Assembly (NCBI GenBank): GCA_019359395.1
Contig: JAHHHK010000019.1
Location: 91,343 to 155,342 of the forward strand
Reading direction: 5' to 3'
DNA from: Komarekiella atlantica HA4396-MV6
GTDB taxonomy: Bacteria; Cyanobacteriota; Cyanobacteriia; Cyanobacteriales; Nostocaceae
DNA length: 64,000 nt
The translations under genes were made by a program, and so were the position numbers. Within the stretch, counting starts at the first letter, position 1, and each line of letters opens with the position of its first letter. The notes beneath the pieces were generated by a model that was not told the DNA's origin, searched no databases, and worked only from the letters and a program-made list of their open reading frames with translations. This document shows, piece after piece, positions 36,838 through 45,541 of the stretch.

Positions 36838-37461
36838 CTAAGTTGAGATACCAGCTTGAAAAATTTGTTCTGCGGTTAAGTTCAATTCTGCAAAAATGGG
36901 TGATTTGATGCCATCGTCGCCTCGAAACTGGCTGACTTGATACTCACCTTCTACCAAACTATAAATCGATATAGTTGCTTGTTTGGGGTTGCCAATGAAT
37001 CGTCTACCGCCTAAAGCTGCATAATCTATAATCCAGTATTCTGGAATGCCTACTGCCTCATAGTCAGCGGCTTTTTTTAAATAATCATCTCTCCAGTTGG
37101 TACTTACCACCTCAACAACCAACGCAATCGATGCTGCTTGGCTAACTGTAGATGCTTTTTTCCACAGAGGTTCATTTACTAAATTGGGACGATTTAACAA
37201 CAGCACATCTGGCGAGTAAGCTGATTCGCCCTCCAATGGTTTAACAAATGCTGTTTTTGGTATGAAATAAGGCAGCTTTAAACGCTTGTATTCCATAACA
37301 ATTTCTCCAATTAGAAATCCAATAATGCTTTCATGGTCGCCTGTTGGTGGAGGCATTTCAACAATTACTCCGTCATACAGTTCATATCGGCGTTGCGCGT
37401 TTTCTGGATACCAAGCAACAAATTCTTCAAACGTAACTATTTTATGTAAAGCCTGAGTCAT
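36838..37461 (-). CDS. Uma2 family (DUF820) endonuclease-like protein
   Basis: The 207-residue protein belongs to the large cyanobacterial Uma2/DUF820 group with a PD-(D/E)XK fold: RYELYDGVIVEMPPPTGDHE (about 25-44), YSPDVLLL with the first catalytic Asp, LVVEVVS with Glu in the x-E-x-x-S strand, and YEAVGIPEYWIIDY. Nuclease activity is inferred from the fold; the cellular role of these expanded families is unclear. A GAGGAACT ribosome site precedes ATG 37461. Confidence 0.9.
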   Translation of the reverse strand: MTQALHKIVTFEEFVAWYPENAQRRYELYDGVIVEMPPPTGDHESIIGFLIGEIVMEYKRLKLPYFIPKTAFVKPLEGESAYSPDVLLLNRPNLVNEPLWKKASTVSQAASIALVVEVVSTNWRDDYLKKAADYEAVGIPEYWIIDYAALGGRRFIGNPKQATISIYSLVEGEYQVSQFRGDDGIKSPIFAELNLTAEQIFQAGIST

Positions 37462-37534
37462 AATTTAGTTCCTCAAAGCAAAACTGAATATATGCAGATG
37501 AGCCAAAATTACTTAGTTGAGGGCTGACTCCATC

Positions 37535-37636
37535 TTAGATACGTTTTTGCATACTAAATTCAAAGCGTCCATTGCTGCATTTTACCCAAAGTTGGCCGAT
37601 AGTGCGAAGCTCAGTTGCATTTTCGCTTGCAGTTGC
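37535..37636 (-). pseudogene. GUN4-domain remnant
   Basis: A 33-codon frame closed by TGA upstream and TAA downstream contains ELRTIGQLWVKCSNGRFEFS followed by MQKRI. This resembles the C-terminal signature of GUN4 domains (LW-x-x-S-N-G-R-F-G-F-S-V-Q-K-R-I). No start codon or upstream GUN4 sequence is found, so it is the tail of a deleted gene. It lies upstream of the Uma2 gene in the same orientation. Confidence 0.45.
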
Positions 37637-37795
37637 TCATTATAGATAGTGACAACGAATACCTAAATGCAAAGCGATCGCCAAACGATACCATATTCTC
37701 AAGTAGGAAGAGGTACTAAGGTAAGGTTAAACCAAGGATGCGTTAATTTTTGCAGGTCGATGACAATCGCATTGCAGATCGATGCATTGGCGGTG

Positions 37796-37834
37796 GCTAG
37801 ATCCCCGACTTCTTAAAGAAGTCGGGGATCTAGC
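37796..37834. repeat. Perfect 39 bp palindrome
   Basis: GCTAGATCCCCGACTTCTT and its exact reverse complement, with one central base. It belongs to the AGATTCCCGACTTCTT hairpin family seen at 15407, 17949 and 55941. It lies 41 bases downstream of the beta-helix gene stop and could terminate its transcript. Confidence 0.75.
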
Positions 37835-37875
37835 CCACAACTGAAAAACTGATCGCTAGTTAAAAGGGTCAAGCC

Positions 37876-39798
37876 TTAAAACACGAAGCTATCGCTATTT
37901 AAAGTGGCTGTATTTGTTGTATTCACCGTGAGCAAAGATCTGAAACTGCTATCGCCATTGCGGCCATCAGGATCAATTTGCACTGTGAAATTTTTGTTAC
38001 TACTACCTTGCACAACTTTCACATAGCCATCGGATATTGCGTTGCCAGTGTAATTTTTATTCAATAGGTCGTCGAGCAACTCAGTCAGAACAATTTTGTC
38101 TGCGCCGATTTGGAAGTCAGTGATTGTATCACCGCGATGATTAATATCAGTGTAGACAAATTGGTCATTGCCGCCTCTACCCGTGAGTTTATCGGCACCT
38201 GATGAGCTGAGGAAGCGATCGCCACTGGAAGTTCCAGTTAAGGTATCATTAGCGGAAGTACCAGTCAGTGCAGATGTACTTTCAGCGGAAGTACTAGCCA
38301 GTGCAGATGTCGCTTTATTCGCACCGCTAAATTCATATGCCCCACTGTCAGGGTCGCCATCACGTTTAAAACCGCGTTGGTCGGTTCCTGTTGCGCCTGC
38401 AACAGCTGCACCAATGGCGGCACTACCAGCCAGCAGCGGATGAACTAGATCTCCGTTGACGTTTTGCAGAGAACCCAGTTTGGGGTCAGCAATTCGGGAA
38501 TTAGCAGTTACTCTGGAGTTTCTGCTATTTGCTGGAGCTGGAAACTCAATATTCCCACCACCATCACGCAACTGGAACGCGGTCTGCTGACCAGTTCCAG
38601 AAAGATTGTTTGCTGTATTATTAGCAACAATTGAATTAGTGAGTGTTACAGGTTGCCCACCAACAACCCAAAACGCTCCGCCGTTCTTTTGGGCGTAGTT
38701 TTTGAAAAAAGTCGAGTTTTTGACGTTGAGTTTGGCATCTGCACTGGGATTAATGGCTATTGCACCACCCAATCCTTTCTCGGTAGTTGCTCTGTTGCCA
38801 GAAAAGGTAACGTTTTCGAGGTTGATAACCGCATTTTTTGAGGTTGTATCTCCATCTAACCACAACCCACCGCCTTGTCCTTCGGAAGTGTTGTTGGCAA
38901 AGGTAACATTGCGAACTGTCACATTGCCATTAAGTCGTGCCCCCCCTCCCTGGGCAATGCCTTTGTAGTTAGACTTGGACTTATTGTTGATAATCTTGGT
39001 GTTTTCAACAATTGTCTTATCTTTGCCGTAACCATACAGAAAAAGTGCTCCGCCTGCACCAAAACCCTCATTTCCCTCAAAATGGCTGCCACTAACCTTA
39101 ATTGTGCCACCTGGAGATGATGCGCTTGCCCTTGGGCCGCCAATACTTGCGCCATCTGCGAAAATCCCCGCAGCTCCATCTTTTGAGCGGTTGTTGAGGA
39201 AAACTGAATTTTCTACAGTCAGGGGGCCGAGTTGGGTGTAAATCGCACCACCCGTTTGACCACTGTTATTAGTGAATCGACTACCTTTGACAGTTAATGA
39301 GCCATTATTGTCGTTAGCGATCGCACCTGCACTAAAACCATTTTTGGTAATAGTACCATTGTTGTTATCAAAGGTACTGTTAACCACTGTGGCATTACTA
39401 CGAAAACCAACGTGAATTGCCCCACCTTGACCACCAACATTATTTTTGAACTGAACATTGTCCACCGTTAGTTCACTGTTGGAACTAACTCTAACTGCAC
39501 CACCTTGTCCTCTGCTGTATCCATCAGTAATGGTCAAATTTTTCAGAGTGACATCAGTTCCGTATGCGGTGAAGAATACTCGGCTTTTGTCATTGCCACT
39601 GATGGTTAAGTTCTTAGCCGCAGCACCATTAATCGTGACATCACTTTTAACTGATAATTCACCACTAGTGAGCTTAATCGTTTTATTCGCCAGCCCAGAT
39701 GCAAATGCAATCACATCTCCATCTTTAGCTTGGGCGAGTGCATTTCTCAACGAACCTGCACCCTGATCGTTGGCGTTTTGGACGATGATAGTAGGCAT
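37876..39798 (-). CDS. Right-handed beta-helix exoprotein with type I secretion C-terminus
   Basis: The 640-residue protein has no signal peptide. Residues about 40-430 are rungs of a right-handed parallel beta-helix (GGAVRVSSNSELTVDNVQFK, GGAIYTQLGPLTVENSVFLN and similar). GTDQRGFKRDGDPDSGAYEF closes the helix domain. The last 120 residues contain an RTX-like element (GADKLTGRGGNDQFVYTD), DTITDFQIGADKI and a terminal SFVF, which is the type I secretion target signature. It is therefore probably exported by an ABC/HlyD/TolC system and acts as a surface or matrix protein. GAGGAATTC precedes ATG 39798. Confidence 0.88.
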   Translation of the reverse strand: MPTIIVQNANDQGAGSLRNALAQAKDGDVIAFASGLANKTIKLTSGELSVKSDVTINGAAAKNLTISGNDKSRVFFTAYGTDVTLKNLTITDGYSRGQGGAVRVSSNSELTVDNVQFKNNVGGQGGAIHVGFRSNATVVNSTFDNNNGTITKNGFSAGAIANDNNGSLTVKGSRFTNNSGQTGGAIYTQLGPLTVENSVFLNNRSKDGAAGIFADGASIGGPRASASSPGGTIKVSGSHFEGNEGFGAGGALFLYGYGKDKTIVENTKIINNKSKSNYKGIAQGGGARLNGNVTVRNVTFANNTSEGQGGGLWLDGDTTSKNAVINLENVTFSGNRATTEKGLGGAIAINPSADAKLNVKNSTFFKNYAQKNGGAFWVVGGQPVTLTNSIVANNTANNLSGTGQQTAFQLRDGGGNIEFPAPANSRNSRVTANSRIADPKLGSLQNVNGDLVHPLLAGSAAIGAAVAGATGTDQRGFKRDGDPDSGAYEFSGANKATSALASTSAESTSALTGTSANDTLTGTSSGDRFLSSSGADKLTGRGGNDQFVYTDINHRGDTITDFQIGADKIVLTELLDDLLNKNYTGNAISDGYVKVVQGSSNKNFTVQIDPDGRNGDSSFRSLLTVNTTNTATLNSDSFVF

Positions 39799-41182
39799 TC
39801 AAGAATTCCTCTAAATTATGCTTGCTTAACTATTTCTTGCTACTCAGGCATCGCACAGAATTAACTTACCTGTGTGCTGGAGGGGAAGAAAGATTCAAAC
39901 CATTTCGAGGTGAAATCTAGTAATTAGAGTCCCCATGAAAATCAGACTTGTCTGGTTAGACGCTTGACAGTTCTTTGCCAGTGAGTTTTTGCCCTTCTGA
40001 TACTTGTCCTCATCTATTTGAGTCTTAATTGTCAGTTGAGCTATTTTTCATTTAGGAGAGTCAAAATCAACTTAATCATCATACATGACTTTTTTCGCTA
40101 TTTTTTTCAAGCCTGGGATCACTTTCTAAAACATAGCCTCAAAGTACTGCTATCTCGTCACCTTATTATCATTAAGCAAAAATAATTGATAATAAAGTAT
40201 TTTAAAACTATGATTTTTTTGGCGTTTCAAGACTTAGCGGGAAAAGTCAGCAGTTCAAAATTACATTACACATATCCATAACGATGAATGCGAATACTTC
40301 TGCATATAACGATGAAACAATAACATAAGAAAAATTAATCAAATAGCAAGATACTGTAGAGGAAGCAGAACCATCAGAGCAAACTTTTTGACTAATTCAT
40401 CTCCAGATTTTCCTTAAAATGTATGCAGTGTTTGGGGTACAGGAGAGGTCTTGCATATTTTTTAAATTAATGCTTACATTGATAACTAGTAATCAGCAGT
40501 CCGCCATATAAAAAGACGGATAGCTTTGTTATGTGAGGTTTATAGTCTTTAGAGATCAGCCCTTAAAGCCATTTTTAATCTGAATGGCAAAAAACCAACA
40601 TCAATGTATTTCAGCTCAATTTGGATAAATTTATTATCCAAGGTATTGATTTGCATATACTCTTTGAGGTGACGACATACGAAATATTCTGATTGAGCTT
40701 TCATCTAGTAATAGTGCTTGAGATTAGCCTGATTTATGCTGGTTTATACCTTTATTTGTGTTTAGCTTGTTTGCCATCTTTTATATCAACACTCCAGCAA
40801 TACAAACTGTGAGCAAACCTGTAAGCAATTATCCAATTATTGACTGCACACCTAAGCGTGCTAAGTCATGTTGATGTTGCGATGCCATCCCTGCAATGCC
40901 ACCACTAGTAATTTCAATCGAACCTAATCATTTGCAAAATTACACAATGCATATATAGGAATCCGGTTTGATTCCTGAACCACTAGTAGACATAGGGAAT
41001 AGGAAAAAGGAATAAAAATGTACTGAGTTTTTTTCAAAAATCAAATATGAGTCCCATATGGCAATAGATAGCTGCACGCTGGGGAATTTTATCATTCTCA
41101 TACCATTTCACGAAATTCTTGCTCAAAATCACTTTTCTTCCCTCCCCTTCGTCCCCTTCGTCCCCTACTCAAGAACAGTTGG
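39799..41182. other. 1.4 kb gene-free region
   Basis: The region is AT-rich and lies upstream of the beta-helix gene. No gene was recognised on either strand. Minor items: a 32-codon minus-strand frame at 40829-40927 (IEITSGGIAGMASQHQHDLA) without start codon, an ATAAATTTATTATCC inverted piece near 40624, and a CCCCTTCGTCCCCTTCGTCC run near 41150. It may hold a long regulatory leader or small RNAs that cannot be read by eye. Confidence 0.5.
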
Positions 41183-42787
41183 TTACATTCGATATGCACC
41201 CGGTTGCCCGTTTTGGACTGCAAACGAAGCTAGAGTTCTGATAGAAGCATTTGAGTCAGTAATACTGGATACAACACGGTAGTCGCTTTGCCAGCGTTCT
41301 GTGGTGAGGTGACAGCGGACATAACCCCGAAATGCACCATCGAAAAACTTGGTGTGGGGATTGTCGCTCAGAGCAGCTTCAACTGGGGGGATGAACTGGG
41401 CCGGAAAGTCAGAGGAAATTGAGGTTCCCACGAACTCTGTGCCGACTGTTGCTGAGGTTGGTTTGCTAAAATCAACCTTGAGGTCGTGTACCCAACTAGA
41501 GTGGATGTCTCCAGTAATGACCACAGGGTTTGATGGTTGTCGTTGGTTCAGGAAACTCAGGAGGCGATTACGCGCAGCTACGTAACCGTCCCACTGATCT
41601 ACGTTGAACACACCGATGTCTGGGCTAGCACTAAAATCGTATTCAGCTAACATGGTCTGTTGAGCAATCACATTCCAACGCGATCGCGACTTATCTAACC
41701 CTTTAAATAGCCACTGCTCTTGCTCTGAGCCTGTCATAGTAGCATTTATATCAAAGGCTTGGCCACAAAGGGGCTTGAGTCCGTCATCACAAGGTTGATC
41801 GGTGCGATACTGGCGGGTATCTAGCACGCTGAACTCAGCTAAATCACCATAAGTAAACCGTCGATACAACTGCATGTTTGCTCCTTGGGGCAGCGAAGAT
41901 TGACGTAGTGGCATGTGTTCGTAGTAAGCTTGGTAAGCATTAGCTCGCCGCGCCACAAATGCTTGCCGGCTTTGGTCATCTTCGGGAATCAAGTTTGCAT
42001 AGTTGTTGTCAACTTCGTGATCGTCCCAAGTGACTATCCAGGGAAAAGCTGCATGAGCAGCTTGTAAATTCGGGTCAGTCTTATACAAAGCGTGGCGGTT
42101 ACGATAATCAGCAAGGGTGACTATTTCTGGGCTGTTATGTTGGCGTGGCCCACCCGATTGCGGCCCGTACTCGTAAATGTAGTCCCCAAGATGAACAACT
42201 AAATCAAGTTCCTCATCAATTAAATGCCGATAGGCTGTGTAGTAGCCGTTTTGCCAGTCTTGGCAAGAAACAAAGGCAAAGTTTAGTTGTCTGATGGAAC
42301 TATGGAATGCGCTAGCTGTACGAGTTCGCCCGATGGGGCTAACTTCATTACCTACTTTAAACTGATACCAATACCATCGGTCAGGCTCTAGCCCACGTAC
42401 ATCAACGTGTACCGAGTGGGCTAATTCTGGAGTCGCTAGCGTTTTCCCGCGTTGTACGACTTTTTTCATGTTCTCATCAAGCGCAATTTGCCATTGCACT
42501 ACAATATTTCTGAGTGGCATTCCACCGCCAAAAAGTGGAGCGGGAGCCAGTCGTGTCCATAATACAACACCATCTGGCAAAGGATCACCAGAGGCAACAC
42601 CAAGACTGAACGGATAGTCAGAAAACCTCGATTTTGCCAATGCTGGAAGTCCTTGGCTAGTAACCGCTAACCCGGTTAAGAACGCTGCACCCAGCAAAAA
42701 ACTCCGCCGTCTGCAATGATTGGATAACAGACCGCAATTTTTAAGTTCCATGTTCACTCTTACTTTTGATGTCAATACTGTTGGCAT
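41183..42787 (-). CDS. phoD: Alkaline phosphatase PhoD (Tat-exported)
   Basis: The protein (534 residues from ATG 42787, or 522 from the internal ATG 42751) has a twin-arginine signal CRRRSFLLGAAFLTGLAVTS and the PhoD layout: an N-terminal PhoD_N beta domain (FSLGVASGDPLPDGVVLWTR) and a metallophosphatase domain with NFAFVSCQDW, DLVVHLGDYIYEYG, VTWDDHEVDNNYA and VITGDIHSSW. These motifs bind Fe3+/Ca2+ in PhoD phosphodiesterase/phosphomonoesterases. It releases phosphate from organic esters in the periplasm. A three-unit Pho box sits about 80 bases upstream (42866-42895), consistent with control by phosphate starvation. Confidence 0.94.
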   Translation of the reverse strand: MPTVLTSKVRVNMELKNCGLLSNHCRRRSFLLGAAFLTGLAVTSQGLPALAKSRFSDYPFSLGVASGDPLPDGVVLWTRLAPAPLFGGGMPLRNIVVQWQIALDENMKKVVQRGKTLATPELAHSVHVDVRGLEPDRWYWYQFKVGNEVSPIGRTRTASAFHSSIRQLNFAFVSCQDWQNGYYTAYRHLIDEELDLVVHLGDYIYEYGPQSGGPRQHNSPEIVTLADYRNRHALYKTDPNLQAAHAAFPWIVTWDDHEVDNNYANLIPEDDQSRQAFVARRANAYQAYYEHMPLRQSSLPQGANMQLYRRFTYGDLAEFSVLDTRQYRTDQPCDDGLKPLCGQAFDINATMTGSEQEQWLFKGLDKSRSRWNVIAQQTMLAEYDFSASPDIGVFNVDQWDGYVAARNRLLSFLNQRQPSNPVVITGDIHSSWVHDLKVDFSKPTSATVGTEFVGTSISSDFPAQFIPPVEAALSDNPHTKFFDGAFRGYVRCHLTTERWQSDYRVVSSITDSNASIRTLASFAVQNGQPGAYRM

Positions 42788-42865
42788 TCAGGAGCGTTAG
42801 TTTTAGTGGCTTGTTTGAACTTGTCTCCAGCTTGCTCAACTAAACAAAAGGAACCTACCAACCTA

Positions 42866-42895
42866 GGTTCAAGCAAGGATTAAGGTAATGTTAAG
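42866..42895 (-). promoter_or_regulatory. Pho box upstream of phoD
   Basis: On the minus strand three 8-base units spaced by three bases read CTTAACAT-TAC-CTTAATCC-TTG-CTTGAACC. The cyanobacterial SphR/PhoB box consists of tandem 8-mers close to CTTAACCT with 3-base spacers. Position and orientation fit activation of phoD. Confidence 0.72.
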
Positions 42896-42986
42896 TTTGA
42901 CTGGCAGATGAGTACATCCTGCCGTCAAAAGCGATGCGGTTCGTTTCTCGAAAATCCGAATAAATAAATCATCGGTGTTTATCTGT

Positions 42987-43081
42987 CTTGAAAAGTTTCC
43001 TGTGGAGGGAAACCCTCCCGCAGAACTTTTCGCTGTCTTGAAAAGTTTTGCGCCGGGAAACCCAGACGCGCAAACTTTTCG
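42987..43081. repeat. Two tandem CTTGAAAAGTT/AACTTTTCG modules, copies 4 and 5
   Basis: Modules at 42987-43032 (46 bp) and 43037-43081 (45 bp) are separated and flanked by CTGT (42983, 43033, 43082). Interiors are small hairpins (GAGGGAAACCCTC; GCGCCGGGAAACCC...GCGC). They lie in a remnant TTTATCTGTGG repeat just upstream of the decarboxylase gene. They also extend its reading frame spuriously upstream. Confidence 0.85.
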
Positions 43082-43133
43082 CTGTGTACATCTGTGGTTT
43101 AATCTCCAAAACGCCGACTTTTGTGGGAGACTA

Positions 43134-44603
43134 ATGAATCAAAATCAAACACCTTTATTAAACGCTTTAAAAGCTAATGCAGCACGTCCCCACGCTCCTT
43201 TTTACACCCCAGGACATAAGCAAGGCAAGGGCATTTCTCAACCATTAGCTGATTTACTGGGTAAAGCTGTGTTTCGTTCTGATTTAACCGAATTAGCAGA
43301 TTTAGATAATCTGTTTGCACCCCAGGGCGTTATCCAGGAATCGCAACAACTAGCGGCTGAGGCTTTTGGCGCTTCACAAACATGGTTTTTAGTTAATGGT
43401 TCTACCTGTGGAGTGGAAGCGGCAATTCTCGCTACCTGTGGCGCGGGCGATAAAATCATTCTGCCTCGCAATGTGCATTCTTCTGCGATCGCCGGTTTAA
43501 TTCTCTCTGGTGCTATCCCAATTTTTGTTAATCCTGAATATGATCCAGTTTTAGATATTGCCCACAGCATTACGCCTAGTGCTGTAAAATCTGCGCTTCA
43601 ACAACATCCTGATGCCAAGGCTGTTTTCGCAGTTTACCCAACATATTACGGTGTTTGCGGCGATTTGAGCGCGATCGCTCACATTACTCATCAATACAAT
43701 ATCCCTTTACTCGTAGACGAGGCCCACGGCGCACACTTTGCTTTTCATCCAGAATTACCCACTTCAGCTTTAGCCTGTGGCGCTGATTTAACTGTACAAT
43801 CCATTCACAAGGTACTTGGTGCTTTGACACAAGCATCAATGTTGCATATCCAAGGTCATAGGATAGATAGCGATCGCATCAGTAAAGCTTTGCAACTCGT
43901 ACAATCTACTAGTCCTAGTTATTTACTTTTAGCTTCTCTGGATGCAGCACGTCAGCAAATGGCACTGCACGGAAACATGCTGATGTCTCGCACCTTGCAA
44001 CTTGCACAAGAAGCTAGAACCAGAATTAGCCAAATTCCTGGATTATCTACTCCCCTTGTTTGTAAAGAGGGAGTCAGGTCATCTGGTTTTATAACTTTAG
44101 ATCAAACGCGACTAACTGTCACAGTTTCTAATTTAGGTTTAAGTGGATTTGAGGCAGATGAAATTCTTGATGAAAAGTTGGATGTTACCGCTGAATTCTC
44201 ATCAATGCAACATCTCACTTTTATCATCAGTTTGGGTAACACTCATGCCGATATTGAGCAATTAGTGCAAGGTTTCACCACTCTTGCTCAAGAGTATTGC
44301 CAAAACTTGACTTTAAGAACCCCGATTTGCCAAAATCTTGTAAGTACGATGGGATATTCTTGGCATTTTTCTCCCCGTGAAGCTTTTTTTGCTGTTAGTG
44401 AAACATTACCTTTGGCAAAAACAAGCGATCGCATCTGTACTGAAACGGTCTGTCCCTATCCTCCAGGAATTCCCGTTTTAATGCCAGGAGAAATCATTAC
44501 CAAACCTGTTCTTGACTACCTGCAACAAATCCAGGCGATGGGAGGATTTATCAGCGGTTGTGCAGATCCTAGCCTACGTTCGTTAAAGGTAGTGAAAGAA
44601 TGA
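43134..44603 (+). CDS. Orn/Lys/Arg decarboxylase family PLP enzyme
   Basis: ATG 43134 (MNQNQTPLLNALKANAARPH) follows GTGGGAGACTA; the 53 codons upstream are repeat sequence and are excluded. The 489-residue enzyme is a fold-type I PLP decarboxylase: FYTPGHKQGKG near 23-33, DLTELADLDNLF, WFLVNGSTCGVEAAI, LVDEAHGAHFAF with the Asp binding the pyridine nitrogen, and the PLP lysine in VQSIHKVLGALTQAS. A C-terminal domain (PYPPGIPVLMPGE) completes it. Short members without the wing domain are typical of cyanobacteria; the exact substrate (Lys, Arg or Orn) cannot be read from the sequence. Confidence 0.92.
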   Translation: MNQNQTPLLNALKANAARPHAPFYTPGHKQGKGISQPLADLLGKAVFRSDLTELADLDNLFAPQGVIQESQQLAAEAFGASQTWFLVNGSTCGVEAAILATCGAGDKIILPRNVHSSAIAGLILSGAIPIFVNPEYDPVLDIAHSITPSAVKSALQQHPDAKAVFAVYPTYYGVCGDLSAIAHITHQYNIPLLVDEAHGAHFAFHPELPTSALACGADLTVQSIHKVLGALTQASMLHIQGHRIDSDRISKALQLVQSTSPSYLLLASLDAARQQMALHGNMLMSRTLQLAQEARTRISQIPGLSTPLVCKEGVRSSGFITLDQTRLTVTVSNLGLSGFEADEILDEKLDVTAEFSSMQHLTFIISLGNTHADIEQLVQGFTTLAQEYCQNLTLRTPICQNLVSTMGYSWHFSPREAFFAVSETLPLAKTSDRICTETVCPYPPGIPVLMPGEIITKPVLDYLQQIQAMGGFISGCADPSLRSLKVVKE

Positions 44604-44627
44604 GTAATATTAATAGGTTCAAAATAC

Positions 44628-45128
44628 ATGAAAATAAAGCTTTTAGTCCCAGCAGTAGTACTTTCAATAGTAACTATTTTTAATGGAGTTGCTTTTGCTC
44701 AAACTCCAAAGAATCCAACCGCACCCACTACTAATACTCAAGCAATAGAAAAAAATAATAATATCAGACAATTACTCAAGATAACTGGTGCAGAAAATCT
44801 TTCCCGGCAAATAATGCTTCAATTAGTAGATAGCTTGAAGCCTCAATATCCTCAAGTACCTCAAAAAGCTTGGGATACTTTTTTGGCAGAACTCAAGCCA
44901 AATGAGATGATAAATGAATTGATTCCTGTATATGCGAAATATTTCACTAATGAAGAAATAAAACAAATGATTGCATTTTACGAAACACCTTTAGGCAAAA
45001 AAACAATTAGTGTTCTTCCTCAAATTTCGCAAGAATCAACAGAAATTGGTCAAAAGTATGGAATAGCAGCGGCTAAAAGAGCTTTGCAAAAATTAGAAGC
45101 GGAAGGATATTTGCGCCGTCGTCCCTAA
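44628..45128 (+). CDS. DUF2059 domain secreted protein
   Basis: A 166-residue protein with signal peptide (MKIKLLVPAVVLSIVTIFNG, then VAFAQT) and a mature helical region matching DUF2059: IRQLLKITGAENLSRQIMLQ, IPVYAKYFTNEEIKQMIAFY, ETPLGKKTISVLPQI. The function of this periplasmic domain is unknown. It follows the decarboxylase gene after 24 bases in the same orientation, so co-transcription is likely. Confidence 0.85.
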   Translation: MKIKLLVPAVVLSIVTIFNGVAFAQTPKNPTAPTTNTQAIEKNNNIRQLLKITGAENLSRQIMLQLVDSLKPQYPQVPQKAWDTFLAELKPNEMINELIPVYAKYFTNEEIKQMIAFYETPLGKKTISVLPQISQESTEIGQKYGIAAAKRALQKLEAEGYLRRRP

Positions 45129-45186
45129 AAAAGATTTGACGTAGAATTTGCGATTTTTACATAGATTTACTCGGCATTTTTTAGAT

Positions 45187-45404
45187 TAGACCTCTTGCAT
45201 AAGTCGAGATTTGTTAAATCGAACCACCGATGTAGACGCGCAGCGGCTTCCCGCAGGGTACACCGATGAACACCGATAAATATCGGTGTTCATCGATGTT
45301 TATCTGTCTTGAAAAGTTTTGCGCTCCTGTTACCCGGAGCTTCGCTTACTTTTCGCTGTCTTGAAAAGTTTTGCGCCGGGAAACCCGGACGCGCAAACTT
45401 TTCG
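45187..45404. repeat. Composite repeat with two tandem CTTGAAAAGTT modules (copies 6 and 7)
   Basis: The segment joins one end of the AGACCTCTTGCA element (45188), a GTAGACGCGCAGCGGCTTCC module, a GAACACCGATAAATATCGGTGTTC hairpin (only its arms GAACACCGAT/ATCGGTGTTC are quoted), and two modules at 45308-45355 and 45360-45404. CTGT stands before, between and after the two modules. Confidence 0.8.
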
Positions 45405-45541
45405 CTGTGGTTTATTTTAGTCTCATATCATGTCCGCTTAATTAGTTATAATTCCCGCATCTATGCAAAACTGGAAAATCCTCTTTCCCCCCTGCTTCCC
45501 TGCGGTCTTAATGGTAAGTCTTTCACCGGATACGATATTAC

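Noticed and set aside
42975..43133. 53-residue N-terminal extension of the Orn/Lys/Arg decarboxylase
   Set aside because: The extension is encoded by two CTTGAAAAGTT modules; ATG 43134 has a ribosome site and the family N-terminus.
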